Positions 45,850 through 55,990 of a stretch of DNA of 64,000 nt are shown here, piece by piece (positions within the stretch are counted from its first letter, which is position 1; every line of letters starts with the position of its first letter). The position numbers and the translations under genes were made by a program. Under the pieces are notes generated by a model, which was not told where the DNA came from, did no database searches, and saw only the letters and a program-made list of their open reading frames with translations. The DNA comes from Zygnema cylindricum (lineage: Eukaryota; Streptophyta; Zygnematophyceae; Zygnematales; Zygnemataceae), in assembly GCA_037447655.1 (NCBI GenBank), contig JBBHKE010000729.1, positions 62,001 to 126,000 on the forward strand, read 5' to 3'.

Positions 45850-46815
45850 CTATTTCCTTTTACTTTTACTTTTTCTTTTCCTTTTATAAAACTTAAGAAA
45901 AATACTCTCGTATTTAAAACAATGCATTAGATGAACTGAAATAATAATTGCATCACACATTTCATTTAGCACCTTACTTATCACAAACCCGATCAAAGAT
46001 TTTATCCACCTCCTCCCCTTTTCATCCAACCAGAATCTACTTTCCCCTTCGCATTTCCAACAGTCAGCCCCATCCCCAACCTGCAACACATACCCGGATG
46101 ATAACCCTTTTACTGGCACATCTTCACAAGCGACATCACACCAAGTAGTGATGTCAAATCCATCCACCCCCAAATATTCCCAAAAAACACTAGTCCCCAC
46201 TAAGTTCCTCATAGGATCTACATCTTCCGTACTCATATTTTTATCCATGATGATTACCCCATTTTCTGAACTTCCCTCACTCTCTCCCATGGAATTCTTT
46301 CCACTATCACTTTCTAATTTAATTCCCAATAAATATTTCTTCTCCCCTAAACCTTTAATCAAATATTTCTCTTCTCCCCTATCCTTTAAAACCTCTTCGA
46401 GTTTCACTTCTCCCCTTTCCTCGTAATCCGTTGAAGTCTCCCTTTCCCGCCAGTTTTTTGTTTCCCTATTATCTATAAAATTATCCTCATTAATTTTATC
46501 TTTCCCATTTTCACTTATGCATCCTAGATCCGACTTTCTCATTTTTAAGTCATACACTCTACACTCCTCGACATCCTCAAGTACCTCCTCTCTCTTTACT
46601 TCCCTTTTACCTCCAAAAGCACACTGTTGCCTTCGTGCAATTTCTGTGTACTTTTCTCTCTTCCCCATTCTACCGATGTGAAGAAGCTCCAAAATTTCTT
46701 CATCCTCTTTCTCCTCTTCCCCTTCCTCCTCATCCACATTCCAACTTCTAAGTTTTTCCAAACAAGGGCATTCCTCCATATAATAACCCGGTTCCCTACA
46801 AAAGAAGCAAACCCC
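45850..46815 (-). CDS. copia-L shortened Pol-derived frame, continues Gag frame
   Basis: In frame with Gag after one TAG. It begins GVCFFCREPGYYMEEC, a CCHC knuckle in which the His position is Tyr. Numbered from the Met at 46779, acidic stretches surround CAFGGKRE (53-60). CRVYDLK (73-79) matches the integrase-RT linker, LGEKKYLLGIKLESD (144-158) matches the end of RT, and FDITTWCDVACEDVP with GYVLQVGDGADCWK (208-242) matches RNase H. A Lys/Arg tail ends at TAG. Protease DSG, the integrase triad, YVDD and most of RT are absent. The pieces keep their normal order and one frame for more than 300 codons, so several deletions were in frame or were selected for coding. Confidence 0.85.
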   Translation of the reverse strand, partial: GVCFFCREPGYYMEECPCLEKLRSWNVDEEEGEEEKEDEEILELLHIGRMGKREKYTEIARRQQCAFGGKREVKREEVLEDVEECRVYDLKMRKSDLGCISENGKDKINEDNFIDNRETKNWRERETSTDYEERGEVKLEEVLKDRGEEKYLIKGLGEKKYLLGIKLESDSGKNSMGESEGSSENGVIIMDKNMSTEDVDPMRNLVGTSVFWEYLGVDGFDITTWCDVACEDVPVKGLSSGYVLQVGDGADCWKCEGESRFWLDEKGRRWIKSLIGFVISKVLNEMCDAIIISVHLMHCFKYESIFLKFYKRKRKSKSKRK

Positions 46816-47763
46816 CTATTTCAAAGCTCCCTTTTCTTTTCCTCTCCCTCTCTTTCCACCAAAGTTCCGATAAGGTTTACCTTTGTCTTTCTTTCTCTCA
46901 TCACGCTTCCGCTCATCACCACCGTTCCTCTCATCACGCTTCCCCCAATCACCACCAGCTGAAAATGCATTGACCCTGTCTCTTCCCCTACGAAGCTCCA
47001 AAGTGTTTTCCCTCACAAGAATTATCCCCATGGTAAAGCTCCAAGTCCATGAGGAGCCATCCATTGCCTGCATACGACAAATGATGTTTTCGTACTCATC
47101 TGGGAGTTTCATAAGTAGTGTATTAATCTTACTCTCCTCAGATTCTACATATCCCGCACTAGTAAGCTCAACATATAACTCAGCAATATCATTGCAAAAC
47201 TCTATCATGCTACCGCCTTTATAAACATAGGCATCTATTTCCTGTTTTACTAATTGCTGCCTCTGAATAGTCTCACTCTTATAAATCTGAATTAGTGCTT
47301 CCCATATCTCTGAAGACTTGGTTAGACTTAAAAGAGTGATAGCTATGGACTTAGACACATATCTAAGTATGAGATGTTTTGCTATAGTGTTTTTGTATTC
47401 CCATAATTTTCTGTCATTTTCTTCAGTTTTAATCCCTACAAGTGGTACCATAGCTGGGAGCCTAACTCCCCTCACCATAGGTGTCCCTTTTTCCTTCTCC
47501 CCTATTTCCACGGAAAGATTTTTCCATTTACCTTCCGTTGCATATGAACTCCGGTTGATATTCTGGGCAACCTCAGATGAATCTCCATAGTAAGCTCCTC
47601 CAAAGCCAAGTGGCGGACATCTCAATTGTCCTGACACAATTCCCCATAAGTGCTTCTCGAAAAGCAATCTCGCCATCATAAACTCCCAATAAGTGAAGTC
47701 TGTTCCATCGAACATAGGCACCCTAGATGGTGGGGCCATAACTTGAAACTCTAAGACCTCCAT
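46816..47763 (-). CDS. gag: copia-L Gag, 315 codons
   Basis: MEVLEFQVMAPPSRVPMFDG starts within the 5' LTR. The protein keeps the copia Gag pattern: WEFMMARLLFEKHLWGIVSG, WEYKNTIAKHLIL, SSEIWEALIQIYKSETIQ, VYKGGSMIEFCNDIAELYVEL, LLMKLPDEYENII and ILVRENTLELRRG. It ends in a repetitive charged stretch of Arg, Asp, Glu and Lys (GKRDERNGGDERKRDERKKD) not found in the other copies. It stops at TAG (46816-46818), where copia-K has Lys, just before the zinc knuckle, and the frame continues open beyond. It should still form particles, perhaps with reading through the stop or with the stop as a recent mutation. Confidence 0.88.
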   Translation of the reverse strand: MEVLEFQVMAPPSRVPMFDGTDFTYWEFMMARLLFEKHLWGIVSGQLRCPPLGFGGAYYGDSSEVAQNINRSSYATEGKWKNLSVEIGEKEKGTPMVRGVRLPAMVPLVGIKTEENDRKLWEYKNTIAKHLILRYVSKSIAITLLSLTKSSEIWEALIQIYKSETIQRQQLVKQEIDAYVYKGGSMIEFCNDIAELYVELTSAGYVESEESKINTLLMKLPDEYENIICRMQAMDGSSWTWSFTMGIILVRENTLELRRGRDRVNAFSAGGDWGKRDERNGGDERKRDERKKDKGKPYRNFGGKRGRGKEKGALK

Positions 47764-48925
47764 TGGCCCTCAGAGTAAGCAAATCCAAAGAGCTAATCTA
47801 GATAGTGCCGACTCCTAACTTGATATAAACCCAAATGACTGACCCCATCACAATCAGAACCCAAATATAGATTCACCCCTGTGAAATAACACTTTCTGTG
47901 TGCTCAGTTCCACCACAGAATGCAAAGTTAGAATATGAGATTTGGACACATTCACCCACTTTGACTTTCCATTTAAAATGCAGCCACCCTGGCAGACAAA
48001 AACTCTGACCGACTACACCCGTGTGTAGCTTGGACTCCCCTGAGTCCGTAGCAAAAAGAATCACTAAAAATGGTCAAGTAAATTGATAGTTATGGCTAAC
48101 CAAAGTTTGCCATTTATACAAGGTGCTCTCTGGGAGAGGCAACTACCTACCAAAAATTTTCTAAGTCCTATTCCCTCTCTAAAACTCTATCTACTGAAGT
48201 ACGGCACCAATCAAATTACTGTGTCCTACATAAAATTACAGGTGCCGGAAGTAAAGAAAGTACTTTTTGTACGGCCATTGTACGACATGGCCAAAATGTC
48301 GACACGTGTCAAATCAGGATTAGTTCCTGTAATCTCCGGAATTCCCGTAATCTAATGTTATCACGCCACGTGTCATCTGACGTGGCAAATACCGTAAAAC
48401 GCCAAAAGTACCTTTTCCGTGATCGCGGCGCCTATCGCGGCCTTCCGATCAAAACCGGTTATAATCCTAGCCGCTGAAATTCGAATCACGGTATTTGTTT
48501 CGCTATCGAAACAAATGCGCGGTATCCGTTCTGTCCCCATACCGTACTGCGTACTAATTCAAACTGTATCTTTGCACAAAGTATCAATTCGCCGTTAAAC
48601 GAATTAGTCTACATAGGACGATCTAAATATTTGTCAAACCCTATATATGTAATATTAGTCCTAGACTTAACGGCTAAAGCTAACGGCTATGGCGACTTGA
48701 CGGATGGTAGGTACCAGGATCAATTCCTGGGTCCGTCAAGTACCTTTTGGTAAATCTACCTAATCCACCCCTTGTCTTCTCTAGTGAGCTTAGGCAGCCA
48801 TGGCTCTAGCTCCCTATCAAGCCTCCAGTGACTACAACAAGTGTGGGGGCTTGGAGAAGGAAGTTAGGGACAGACTGTCTTTGCTCTTTTTCTATAAAGA
48901 CCTAGAAAATACTCAAATATCAACA
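47744..48925 (-). repeat. copia-L 5' LTR
   Basis: In element orientation it starts TGTTGATATTTGAG at 48925 and ends AGAGTTTCA at 47744. It is near-identical to the 3' LTR, with a 13-bp difference near 48250. The gag ATG (47763) lies inside it. The following bases read AGTTATGGCCCCACC, the initiator-tRNA site with two changes. Confidence 0.9.
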
Positions 48926-48930
48926 AATCG

Positions 48931-50168
48931 CTTTCTTACACGGAGAATTGGAAGAAGGGATCTTCATGCGACAACTGGAAGGATTTGTGGAGAAAGGAGA
49001 AGAAAGTAAGGTGTGCAGATTGATAAAGTCCTTTTATGGACTAGGGCAAACTCCACGCCAATGGAACAAGAAGCTGGACGAGTTTTTAACGAGTTTGGGA
49101 TAAAACCGAATCAGTTCAGATCATTCCATCTACTTATTTGACGATGAGGAAGGCATAATTTTCATTGCCATATATGTTGATGATTTGCTTGTTTGGAGTA
49201 AATCAATGGAGAAAATCAATGGATTGAAAAAGGATCTTAAATGTACATTTGAAATGAAAGATTTGGGGGAGTTAAAGTATATTTTGGTAATTCAAATGGA
49301 GAGGGATAGAGAAAAGAAATCAATTAGACTAACTCAAAAGGAAGCAATTGGAAATATGTTGGAGAATTTTCAAATTGATAAAGCAAACAATTGTACTACT
49401 CCAATGCACTTAAAGAAGGGAAATGAGGAGATCTCAAAAGAGGGAATCTAGATCTTGGATAATGAGTTAGGACCTGAGGAAAGAAAGTTCATGCAAAATA
49501 TTCCGTACAAACAGGTTGTCGGTAGTTTGATCTATTATATGAACTGTACTCGTCTTGATATAGCAACAGCTGTGGGAGTATTAAGTAGGAGTCTACATGA
49601 TTCTAGGAAGAAAGATTGGGAAGCGGCCAAAAGGGTCATGCGGTACTTGATAGGAACAAGAGATCTATGGTTGCATTTGGGAGGGGATAATATTGACATC
49701 ACCACTTGGAGTGATGCCAGTTATGGGGATGCTCCGATGAGGAGGTGTACTTCTGGGTATGTGCTATATGTTGGGAATGGAGCTTGTTGTTAGAGCAGTA
49801 AGCAACAAAAGGTGATTGCTCAGTCCACCATGGAGGCTGAGTATATGGCCTCTTGTTCAGCTGTGAAAGAATTAATGTGGGTGAAATCTTTGCTTCAAGA
49901 ACTTGGATACATGAAAAGTGGAGTGCAAAAGATATTTTGTGATAATCAAGCTGCGATTGCAATTGCAGCAAATCCTAAGCATCACTTTAAAGCAAATCAT
50001 ATGGACATTCAATTGAGCTTTGTTAGAGAGAAGGTTGAGAATAAAATAAATAGCTTGGAATATAGACCAGATGGAGAAATGGTAGCAAATATGATGACTA
50101 AGCCAGTTCCTACTCCCAAATTGATATCTTGTAGGGAGAAGTGTGGACTAAATCAAAAGATAGACTAG
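48931..50168 (+). pseudogene. copia-K RT and RNase H, after copia-L
   Basis: Removing copia-L joins DIK to IAFLHGELEEGIFMRQLEG in frame. RT keeps YVDD (near 49171) in IYVDDLLVWSKS, followed by LKYILVIQMERDREKK. RNase H shows TWSDASYGDAPMRRCTSGY, then a TAG at 49792-49794 where related proteins have Trp, then MEAEYMASC and CDNQAAIAI. It ends MMTKPVPTPKL...IDZ-type terminus at 50168. The purine tract AAAAAAAAGGGAG precedes the 3' LTR. This is one of the less decayed pol segments. Confidence 0.92.
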
Positions 50169-50181
50169 AAAAAAAAGGGAG

Positions 50182-51129
50182 TGTGGAAAAAGGGTATTTT
50201 ATATCCTATTTTTTTTGTCTATGGTTACTCTATAGTTATCACACTTGTCCTAGTCACTGAGAACTAGAAGGCAGCCATGGTTATCTCTGGCAGATAAGTA
50301 GGTAAGAAGGCAGGCAGAAGACAAAGCCCCTGCAAAAAATAACCTGCCAGCAACAGGATTTGATCCAGAGACCTATGGATAACAGCCGTACGGCGTAACC
50401 GTTTGCTTTATCCAACGTGTTTTGAACAAACTCTATGTCGATTATACCTACTAGTTATTTATTTAATGACGCGACTACATACGAAACAAAATGAAACGTG
50501 AAACGTATATTACCGCATGAAATAATGTACCATACAAAACGACATTTAATTTCCAACGGACGAAATCAAATGTCGTTCGCGATCGACGGATCGCAAAGGA
50601 GCCGAAATTCCGGAGTGGACATTTGGCGGTTTGCAAGCCAATGTCGGCTGACGACAAGTGGCGTGATATGGTTGGACGGCGGATATTACGGTGGGGGGCT
50701 GCTACGGCTCAGGAATCGACACGCGTCAGCGGAGCGGCCATGCCGTACTATGGTCGTACAAGAAGTACAGCAATACCTATACCTCCTTCTACCGTACAGT
50801 CATTTGAATTGTTAGGGTACACTAGAAGTAGGTTTAGTGAGGGAGCTTAGGACTTAGGAAAAATCAAGGAAGCCGCCTCTCGCCCATAGTGCTTCTGTAT
50901 TTATATGCCATCTTTGGCCGGCCATAACTTAATGCTCGAGTGAGCTATTTTAGTGATTCTTTTTGCTGCGGACTCAAGGGAGTCCAGGCTACACAGGGGT
51001 GTAGATGGATAGAGTTTTTACGTCCTAAGGTGGGACTTATTCTACGCTAAAGTCAAAAGTGCAAATACTATCCTAGAGGCTTCAGATAAGCTGGACATTC
51101 TGTGTACTAATGGAGGTCACAGAATTACA
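50182..51129 (+). repeat. copia-K 3' LTR
   Basis: 948 bp, TGTGGAAAAAGGG to GAATTACA, clearly the partner of 40550-41474. Its leader hairpins are perfect: GGACTC-AAGG-GAGTCC (50970-50985) and CTACAC-AGGG-GTGTAG (50989-51004). In the 5' LTR the second is CTACA/TGTAG. Confidence 0.92.
50970..51004 (+). promoter_or_regulatory. paired leader hairpins in copia-K 3' LTR
   Basis: GGACTC-AAGG-GAGTCC and CTACAC-AGGG-GTGTAG, two 6-bp stems with four-base loops separated by three bases. They lie downstream of the TATA region and upstream of the gag ATG, hence in the RNA leader. A related GCTC/GAGC stem precedes them in other LTRs. Confidence 0.65.
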
Positions 51130-51134
51130 GCTTT

Positions 51135-51389
51135 ACCTTATAGTCTAGGACGTGTGCTGAGATACATAGGATTTAATAGCTAATTAGACAGTTATACAAA
51201 AAAAAATTCATTTAACGGACGTAAAAGCATAGATTCTGTTTTACGATAAATATCGGACAAAACAAATGTAGACGTACATTTATTTCGACTGCTTATATTA
51301 AAAGCCGACCTAAATAAAACGGCCATGGTGAGCGTCGAATACGTAGAATAGACTTTTTGGCGGTTTATGGTCATTCACGCACCAAATAA
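51135..51389 (+). repeat. copia-J 3' LTR, second part
   Basis: ACCTTATAGTCTAGGACGTG onward continues the LTR interrupted at 40549 and follows 34492-34745 of the 5' LTR. It stops at 51389, where copia-F was inserted. The remaining ~450 bp of the LTR are not in the window. Confidence 0.82.
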
Positions 51390-52383
51390 TGTTGAAATCA
51401 CTAGATTTTGGGTGTATTTTCTAGGTCTAAATAGATTAAGTAAAAGTGCAAGCAGTCTACCTCCACCTTCTCTCCCTAGCCCTCATACTTGTTATAGTCA
51501 CTGAAGGTGAGAGAAAGTGGTGGTGCCATGGCTTCCTTAGCTACACAGGAAGGACTGTAGAGTGAAATAAGTGACTTTTAACAAAATGGTTGAGTCCGGC
51601 AAGACTCGAACCACCGACCGGTAGAGCGAGGCGTAGCCGTCAGCTCTAATCGGTCTGTCATAAAAGTTTGTTAGAGCATATAGGGATTGATTCTTATTTA
51701 AACATTGCTAAAGAACCTTAATCTAATTAACGGAATTATAGATAAGAAGCATAGAGACTTGTTGTAATATAGTGCGAATAAAAACCCGCACGAAACTAAT
51801 GTACCGGACATTCTTTTTAACGGCTAATATTAAAAGCCGGTTTATATCCGACGGCACGCAACATCGTAGAGGTCTCGAAATGGCCTCTTTGGTAGTTTTC
51901 GGGCGTAACATGACTTGGCGCCACATGGCAGGATAGAATTAGAAAGTGCGAACCTCGGAGAGCATAAGGACAAGTCTAGAAGAGATAGACGTCCACTCCT
52001 TGGCCGTGTCGAACACATGCCGTACAGAAAAGACATCGGCCATAGTACCTTTCTGTACTTTACATTCTCTAATTGGTTCTTACATAAGTAGATAGGGGTT
52101 GTGAGAGGGGTTTAGGACTTAGAGGATTGAGGAGGTAGCCGCCTCTCTACCAATGAGCTTGTATAAATATTCGCATCTTGGCCACTTGATAATTAATCGT
52201 ATGGTTGGGCGTTTTTAGTGATTCTTTTTGCTGTGGGCTCAAGAGAGTCCAAACTGCACAAGGGAACAGTCAAATTGTCTATTTGCTCGCTTGGGTAATA
52301 GTGGTAATAGTTGAGAAAGGTTAGTCAAAAACTATCTAGAGGCTTGCTAAATTTGGTAGTACAATAGGGGACACAGAATTACA
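51390..52383 (+). repeat. copia-F 5' LTR
   Basis: 994 bp, TGTTGAAATCACTAG to GAATTACA. It starts directly after the broken copia-J LTR. It has TGCCATGGCTTCC, an antisense tRNA-like module with CTCGAACCACCGACC (51588-51660), GCGCCACATGGCAG (about 51921) and the leader GATTCTTTTTGC block. GGTTATGGGCCCACC (52384-52398) follows exactly. Confidence 0.88.
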
Positions 52384-52867
52384 GGTTATGGGCCCACCCT
52401 CTAAGGTGCCCATCTTCAACAAATTTGGGTTTATTTATTAAGAAGCCGTGATGACAGGGGCTTTGTGTGAAAAATGATATTGGGGTATTGTTAGGGGAAA
52501 AGTGAAACGTCCACTTCAAGGAACCCCACCAGGGTTTGCTGGAGTGAGGTTTTTTGAGCAGCATCTGCACCAAAAGAGGAGGCAGATGATAGGGACAGCA
52601 GCGTGTCTGAAAAAAGGAAATGAAAGGAGACAACTCTCACTCCTATCGCCACAGCACTCAGAGCGGCGGCCGTAAAGACCGATGAAAACGATATTCAAAT
52701 GTGGGAATACGCAAACATGGCTGCCAGACATTTCATTCTAAGGCACCTTACTCATGCTCTGGCAAACTCCCATCTTCACATTCTCAAGGCCGAGGAGTTG
52801 TGGGAGACTTTAGTGGAGATCTATGGAGCAGGTACCATTCAGGAGCTCCAGCTGGCCGAGCAAAGGC
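52384..52867 (+). pseudogene. copia-F gag fragment
   Basis: The reading frame begins ...MGPPSKVPIFN with stops near 52439 and 52474. It later shows IVRGKVKRP, a Pro/Gly stretch and, from 52699, MWEYANMAARHFILRHLTHA and ELWETLVEIYGAGTIQELQL. That is the N-terminal half of Gag. At 52868 the LTR of copia-G starts, so the rest of copia-F lies beyond copia-G and outside what can be traced. Confidence 0.85.
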
Positions 52868-53775
52868 TGTTAAAATTACTAGCTTTATAGGGTATTTTTT
52901 AGGTCTCAATGGATCAGTAAAATATAAAAATAAAAAGTCGGACAGCCTGCCTCCACCTCCTCTCTCTAGCCACCATACTTGTTGTAGTCATTGAAGGATA
53001 GAGAGGGTGGTTGAGCCATGGCTGCCTTAGCTCCACAGGCAGGACTAAATAATGACCCAAGTCACTCTCAACAATAGGTTGAGTCCAGTAGGACTCGAAC
53101 CTCCGACCGGCAGAGCGAGGCGTAGCCGTCAGCTCTAACGCGTCTGTCGTAGAAGTCCGTTAGAGTACATGGGGTGTGATAATTATTTAAACGTTGTTTA
53201 TAGGATATAGACCAATTAACGAAAATACGGATAGAATACATAGAGATTCCATAAAGTACGGCACGACACGTCACACACGAAACAAATGAACCGGACATTT
53301 GTTTCGACGGCTAATACTGAAAGTCGGTTTTGGATCCGACAGCGTGTATCATCACCAAGGTCCTGGAATGACCGTTTTGGCGGTTTGCAGGCGTGGCATG
53401 ACTTGGCGCCACGTGGCTAGATGACACTGGGACGCAGAAATCTCGAGGAGCATAAGGACGAATTGTATAGGGACAGGGGTCCGCACAATGGCCTTACCGT
53501 ACACAAGTTGTACGAAAAGTACATCAGCCGTAGTACCTTTCTGTATTCTACAGTCGTGTGATTGGTTCATACATCAGTAGATAGGGGTTGTGAGAGGGGT
53601 TTAGGACTTAGGAAAATTTGGTATGTAGACACCTCTCTCTTAGAGGGTTTTGTAAAAACTTGGCATCTTTCCGCCTCATAACTTATCGGCTGGTTGGCCG
53701 TTTTAAGTGATTATTTTTGCTGCGGACTCAGAGGAGTCCAGACTCCACAAGGTGCAGCCAAATTGTCAAAGAGTG
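52868..53775 (+). repeat. copia-G LTR, truncated at its end
   Basis: TGTTAAAATTACTAG onward, closely related to the copia-F LTR. It has GAGCCATGGCTGCC, an antisense tRNA-like module (53077-53150) with a perfect B-box complement GGACTCGAACC (53091-53101), GCGCCACGTGGC (about 53406), and the hairpin GGACTC...GAGTCC near 53725. It follows copia-F to about 53770 and then jumps into integrase-region coding sequence. The LTR end, gag and protease are deleted. Confidence 0.82.
53077..53150 (-). other. antisense tRNA-like module in copia-G LTR
   Basis: The minus strand has GCGTTAGAGC (D-arm-like), a 30-nt middle and GGTTCGAGTCC, a perfect RNA polymerase III B-box. Copia-F has the equivalent at 51588-51660. 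The anticodon and acceptor arms are not convincing, so it is not called a tRNA gene. Confidence 0.5.
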
Positions 53776-54421
53776 TTTGTTTGATGACAAAGAGTTTGAT
53801 ACCTTCACTAGAAAGGGAGTCTTTACAGCTTAGTATGGGGATGAAGTCTACTTCACGGCAGATAAGGGTAGCCAAGGAATGTTTATGTTTAACCTAAGTA
53901 ATGAAAAGAAAAATGCTAATTATGTTGGTGTTCCAAAGTTGATGATTTGGCATAAGCGGTTGGGGCATGTGCATTTTGATAGGTTGAGGGAAATGAAGAA
54001 ACTTGGTGTAATAGAAGGCATTCAGTTTGGGGATAATGAAATGGTGGATGATTGTAGTGACAGTGCTCAAGGTAAGGCTCACAGACTTCCCTTTCTCAAA
54101 GTCGCCACATATAGGGGTGAGAAAGTACTAGATTTGGTCCACACAGATATCTGGGGACATGCAATTGTACCTTTGGTCCGAAGGAAGAGGTTTATGTTGA
54201 CCACAACCGATGACTGGTCTAGATACTTTAGAGTCTAGTTCATAAAAACAAATTCTGAAACACCAACTTACTTCAAAGAATATAAAGCCTGGAGTGAGAT
54301 GTTGCATGGAACCCCCATTAAGATAATAAAGAGTGATAATGGGGGAGAATATACCTCTAACCAGTTTGAGGAATACTTGATAGATGAGGGAGTTCAGCAC
54401 CAGAAAACTATACCACATAAG
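53776..54421 (+). pseudogene. copia-G integrase, first part
   Basis: It starts at DDKEFDTFTRKGVFTA, then VYFTADKGSQGMFMFNLSNE. The integrase zinc site is IWHKRLGHVHFDRL...DSAQGK (first Cys changed to Ser), and the core reads VHTDIWGHAIVPLVRRKRF and DNGGEYTSNQFEEYL, ending HQKTIPHK at 54421. It is cut by a solo LTR. The continuation (NNPEQNRVAERLN) is found on the opposite strand at 57965 downward, because the segment between has been inverted. Confidence 0.88.
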
Positions 54422-54588
54422 TGAAATTCTATGGGCTCCATTGCCCACAGAAATCGCATATCCAAAAGAAGCTAATCTAGATAGTGTCGACTCCAAGTTT
54501 ATGTAAGCCCAAATGATTGACCATTTGACAATCAAATTCCCATAACTGCTTCACCCCTGTGAAATAAGACTTTATGTGTGCTCAGTTC
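54422..54588 (-). repeat. solo copia LTR (M), right end piece
   Basis: The minus strand reads GAACTGAGCACACATAAAG onward to GAATTTCA at 54422. It matches the end of the copia-L LTR. It is separated from its other part (57966-59202) by the 1402-bp gypsy unit and the inversion. Left flank ATAAG (54417-54421) compares with ATAAC next to the other end. Confidence 0.85.
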
Positions 54589-55990
54589 TGTCGAGCTTGC
54601 CTGGTAACCGGGAGGTCCAGGTAAATATGTCCAAGGAGGTGTGCATGAGAAACCTGAAATCCACCCCAAATGTTGATGCTCCCTTGGATCCGTAATAATG
54701 CCCATCTCTGTTTATTACTCCCCCCCAGGGATATGCATAGAAAGTAAGGAGGAATGGAGTGGAAAAGAAAAGTAAAATACCCAGTTCCCCCCTTCCCAGA
54801 TTTTGTGCTACTCCGCTGGAAGCCCTCTAAATGCCACACTCCCAGCTACTCTCCAAAGAATAGGAAGGAAATGAGAGTCGTCCGATCCTTTCCGCAAAAC
54901 TCCGGACAAACTCAAAGATAACCACAAGAGTGTGCAAATAACTCCCACGCAGAAATATAGAAAATAACAAATATCGGCTTTTCAGATTAAACAATATCAC
55001 CTTGCCCCAAAGAAAGGAATTAAAGATAGAAATGAATGATAATGGTGAAGCGAATTCACATACCCCGGAGTGCAACGATGACCAAACTCAGCAGAGGAAA
55101 ACCTCTCCCAATGGCCCCGAAGACAGGTATGAGTCTCCCTCACCCCTCTCGGTTCCACCGCACGGATCCGACAAGACTCTTCCTAGTTTCAAACAGCGAA
55201 AGTCCAAACCGCCCAAAGAGGAGATAGTGCCAACTACCCACCCGTGCTACGGTCTCCACAAAAGACAATCCAAAACAAAGATGGCAATAGAGTCAACGAC
55301 ACAATGCAACCGTTCTCCAACAGAAAGATTGATTTAATTCTCTGGGGGTTTTCTCAGGAGACAGTACTGAAAAAGCAACCTGTCTCCTTCGGCCCCAAGT
55401 GCTTTATACAATTTGAGTTTGTCCTACTGCAAGTTCCAAAGTCAAAGCAATTTAACAAGCCAATCAGCGGCCAGCAATTGTTATCGTTCTGACATAAGAC
55501 AAAACAGACTGTAGAACACTCAGGGCTAAAATATAGACGACTAGTTTCGGCTGAATTGGCGGCCGAAGGTCCTTCTATAATACACAAAATGGAAACAAAG
55601 TTCTGACTCGACGTGAAACCGCCTAACTTTGTCCCTACGTCATAAATGCTTTGCCCGGTGGTTGGGCCTGAACTAACATCCTACTGACAGCTAACAGTAA
55701 GATCTACGGGATAATCCCAAATGTGACGTGTCGTCCTCTAAGGTATCCCTCTACTAGAGCTACATAGAACACACACTATAATGGATCAGACACTTGGCAC
55801 CGGACTAACTCCTCAGGTCGACCTCCGTTTAAGGGGAACTAAAGTGCGTAGTGTTCCAGGATGAAAATAGAAAGATCTGATCCGGCTGATGGTCCTTTCC
55901 TTCTCAGTACGCTAGAGTCCGTACAAAGTGGAATGAAGCCTCGGAACTCCTGGGAGTGCAAATGTGCCGAAGATGCACACGCGCTTGACA
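54589..55990 (-). mobile_element. gypsy-derived 1402-bp unit with TGTC...GACA ends
   Basis: Read on the minus strand, 55990 down to about 54809 is nearly identical to the gypsy-2 LTR (59207-60394), from TGTCAAGCGCGTG to GTAGCACA. It then continues about 220 bp with different sequence: a purine tract, TGGGTATTTTAC, and an end GGCAAGCTCGACA at 54589. GTTC flanks it on the left (54585-54588), and on the right once the adjoining 55991-59206 segment is flipped back. So it inserted as one unit. It may be an internally deleted element or a longer LTR variant. Confidence 0.75.

Larger units (their letters stand above)
44610..48925 (-). mobile_element. Copia-L, short non-autonomous copia element
   Basis: 4316 bp on the minus strand, flanked by a perfect target duplication AATCG (44605-44609 and 48926-48930), inserted in the RT of copia-K. 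The LTRs are 1175 and 1182 bp and very similar. Only 2.0 kb lies between them, against about 4.2 kb in copia-B. The internal part holds a full Gag and a shortened, still open Pol-derived frame. It is the youngest layer of this nest. Confidence 0.95.
40550..51129 (+). mobile_element. Copia-K, host of the copia-L insertion
   Basis: The 5' LTR is at 40550-41474 and the 3' LTR at 50182-51129, with a perfect target duplication GCTTT (40545-40549, 51130-51134). The body is split by copia-L (44610-48925) with duplication AATCG. Without L the element is about 6.26 kb. It is inserted in the 3' LTR of copia-J. Confidence 0.95.
34214..51389 (+). mobile_element. Copia-J, interrupted by later insertions
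   Basis: The 5' LTR is at 34214-35204, the body at 35186-40252 and the 3' LTR at 40272-40549 plus 51135-51389. The 3' LTR is split by copia-K with target duplication GCTTT and cut again at 51389 by copia-F, so its end is not in the window. A minus-strand solo LTR (36099-36796) splits gag. The element itself sits in a copy of the 23-nt gag repeat ending GTGAGAG (34213). Confidence 0.88.

Noticed and set aside
45850-46815. Introns as the explanation for the gaps in copia-L Pol.
   Set aside because: The missing parts are absent from the DNA, so the shortening is by deletion; reverse transcription of a spliced RNA could produce it but cannot be shown from this copy alone.
45948-47590. Plus-strand frames of 60-113 codons with Ser/Leu/Pro-rich content.
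   Set aside because: They are the complement of the copia-L Gag and Pol frames.
53077-53150. Possible functional tRNA gene on the minus strand (perfect B-box).
   Set aside because: Anticodon and acceptor stems do not fold convincingly, and the module lies inside an LTR with diverged equivalents elsewhere. Kept only as a tRNA-like module.
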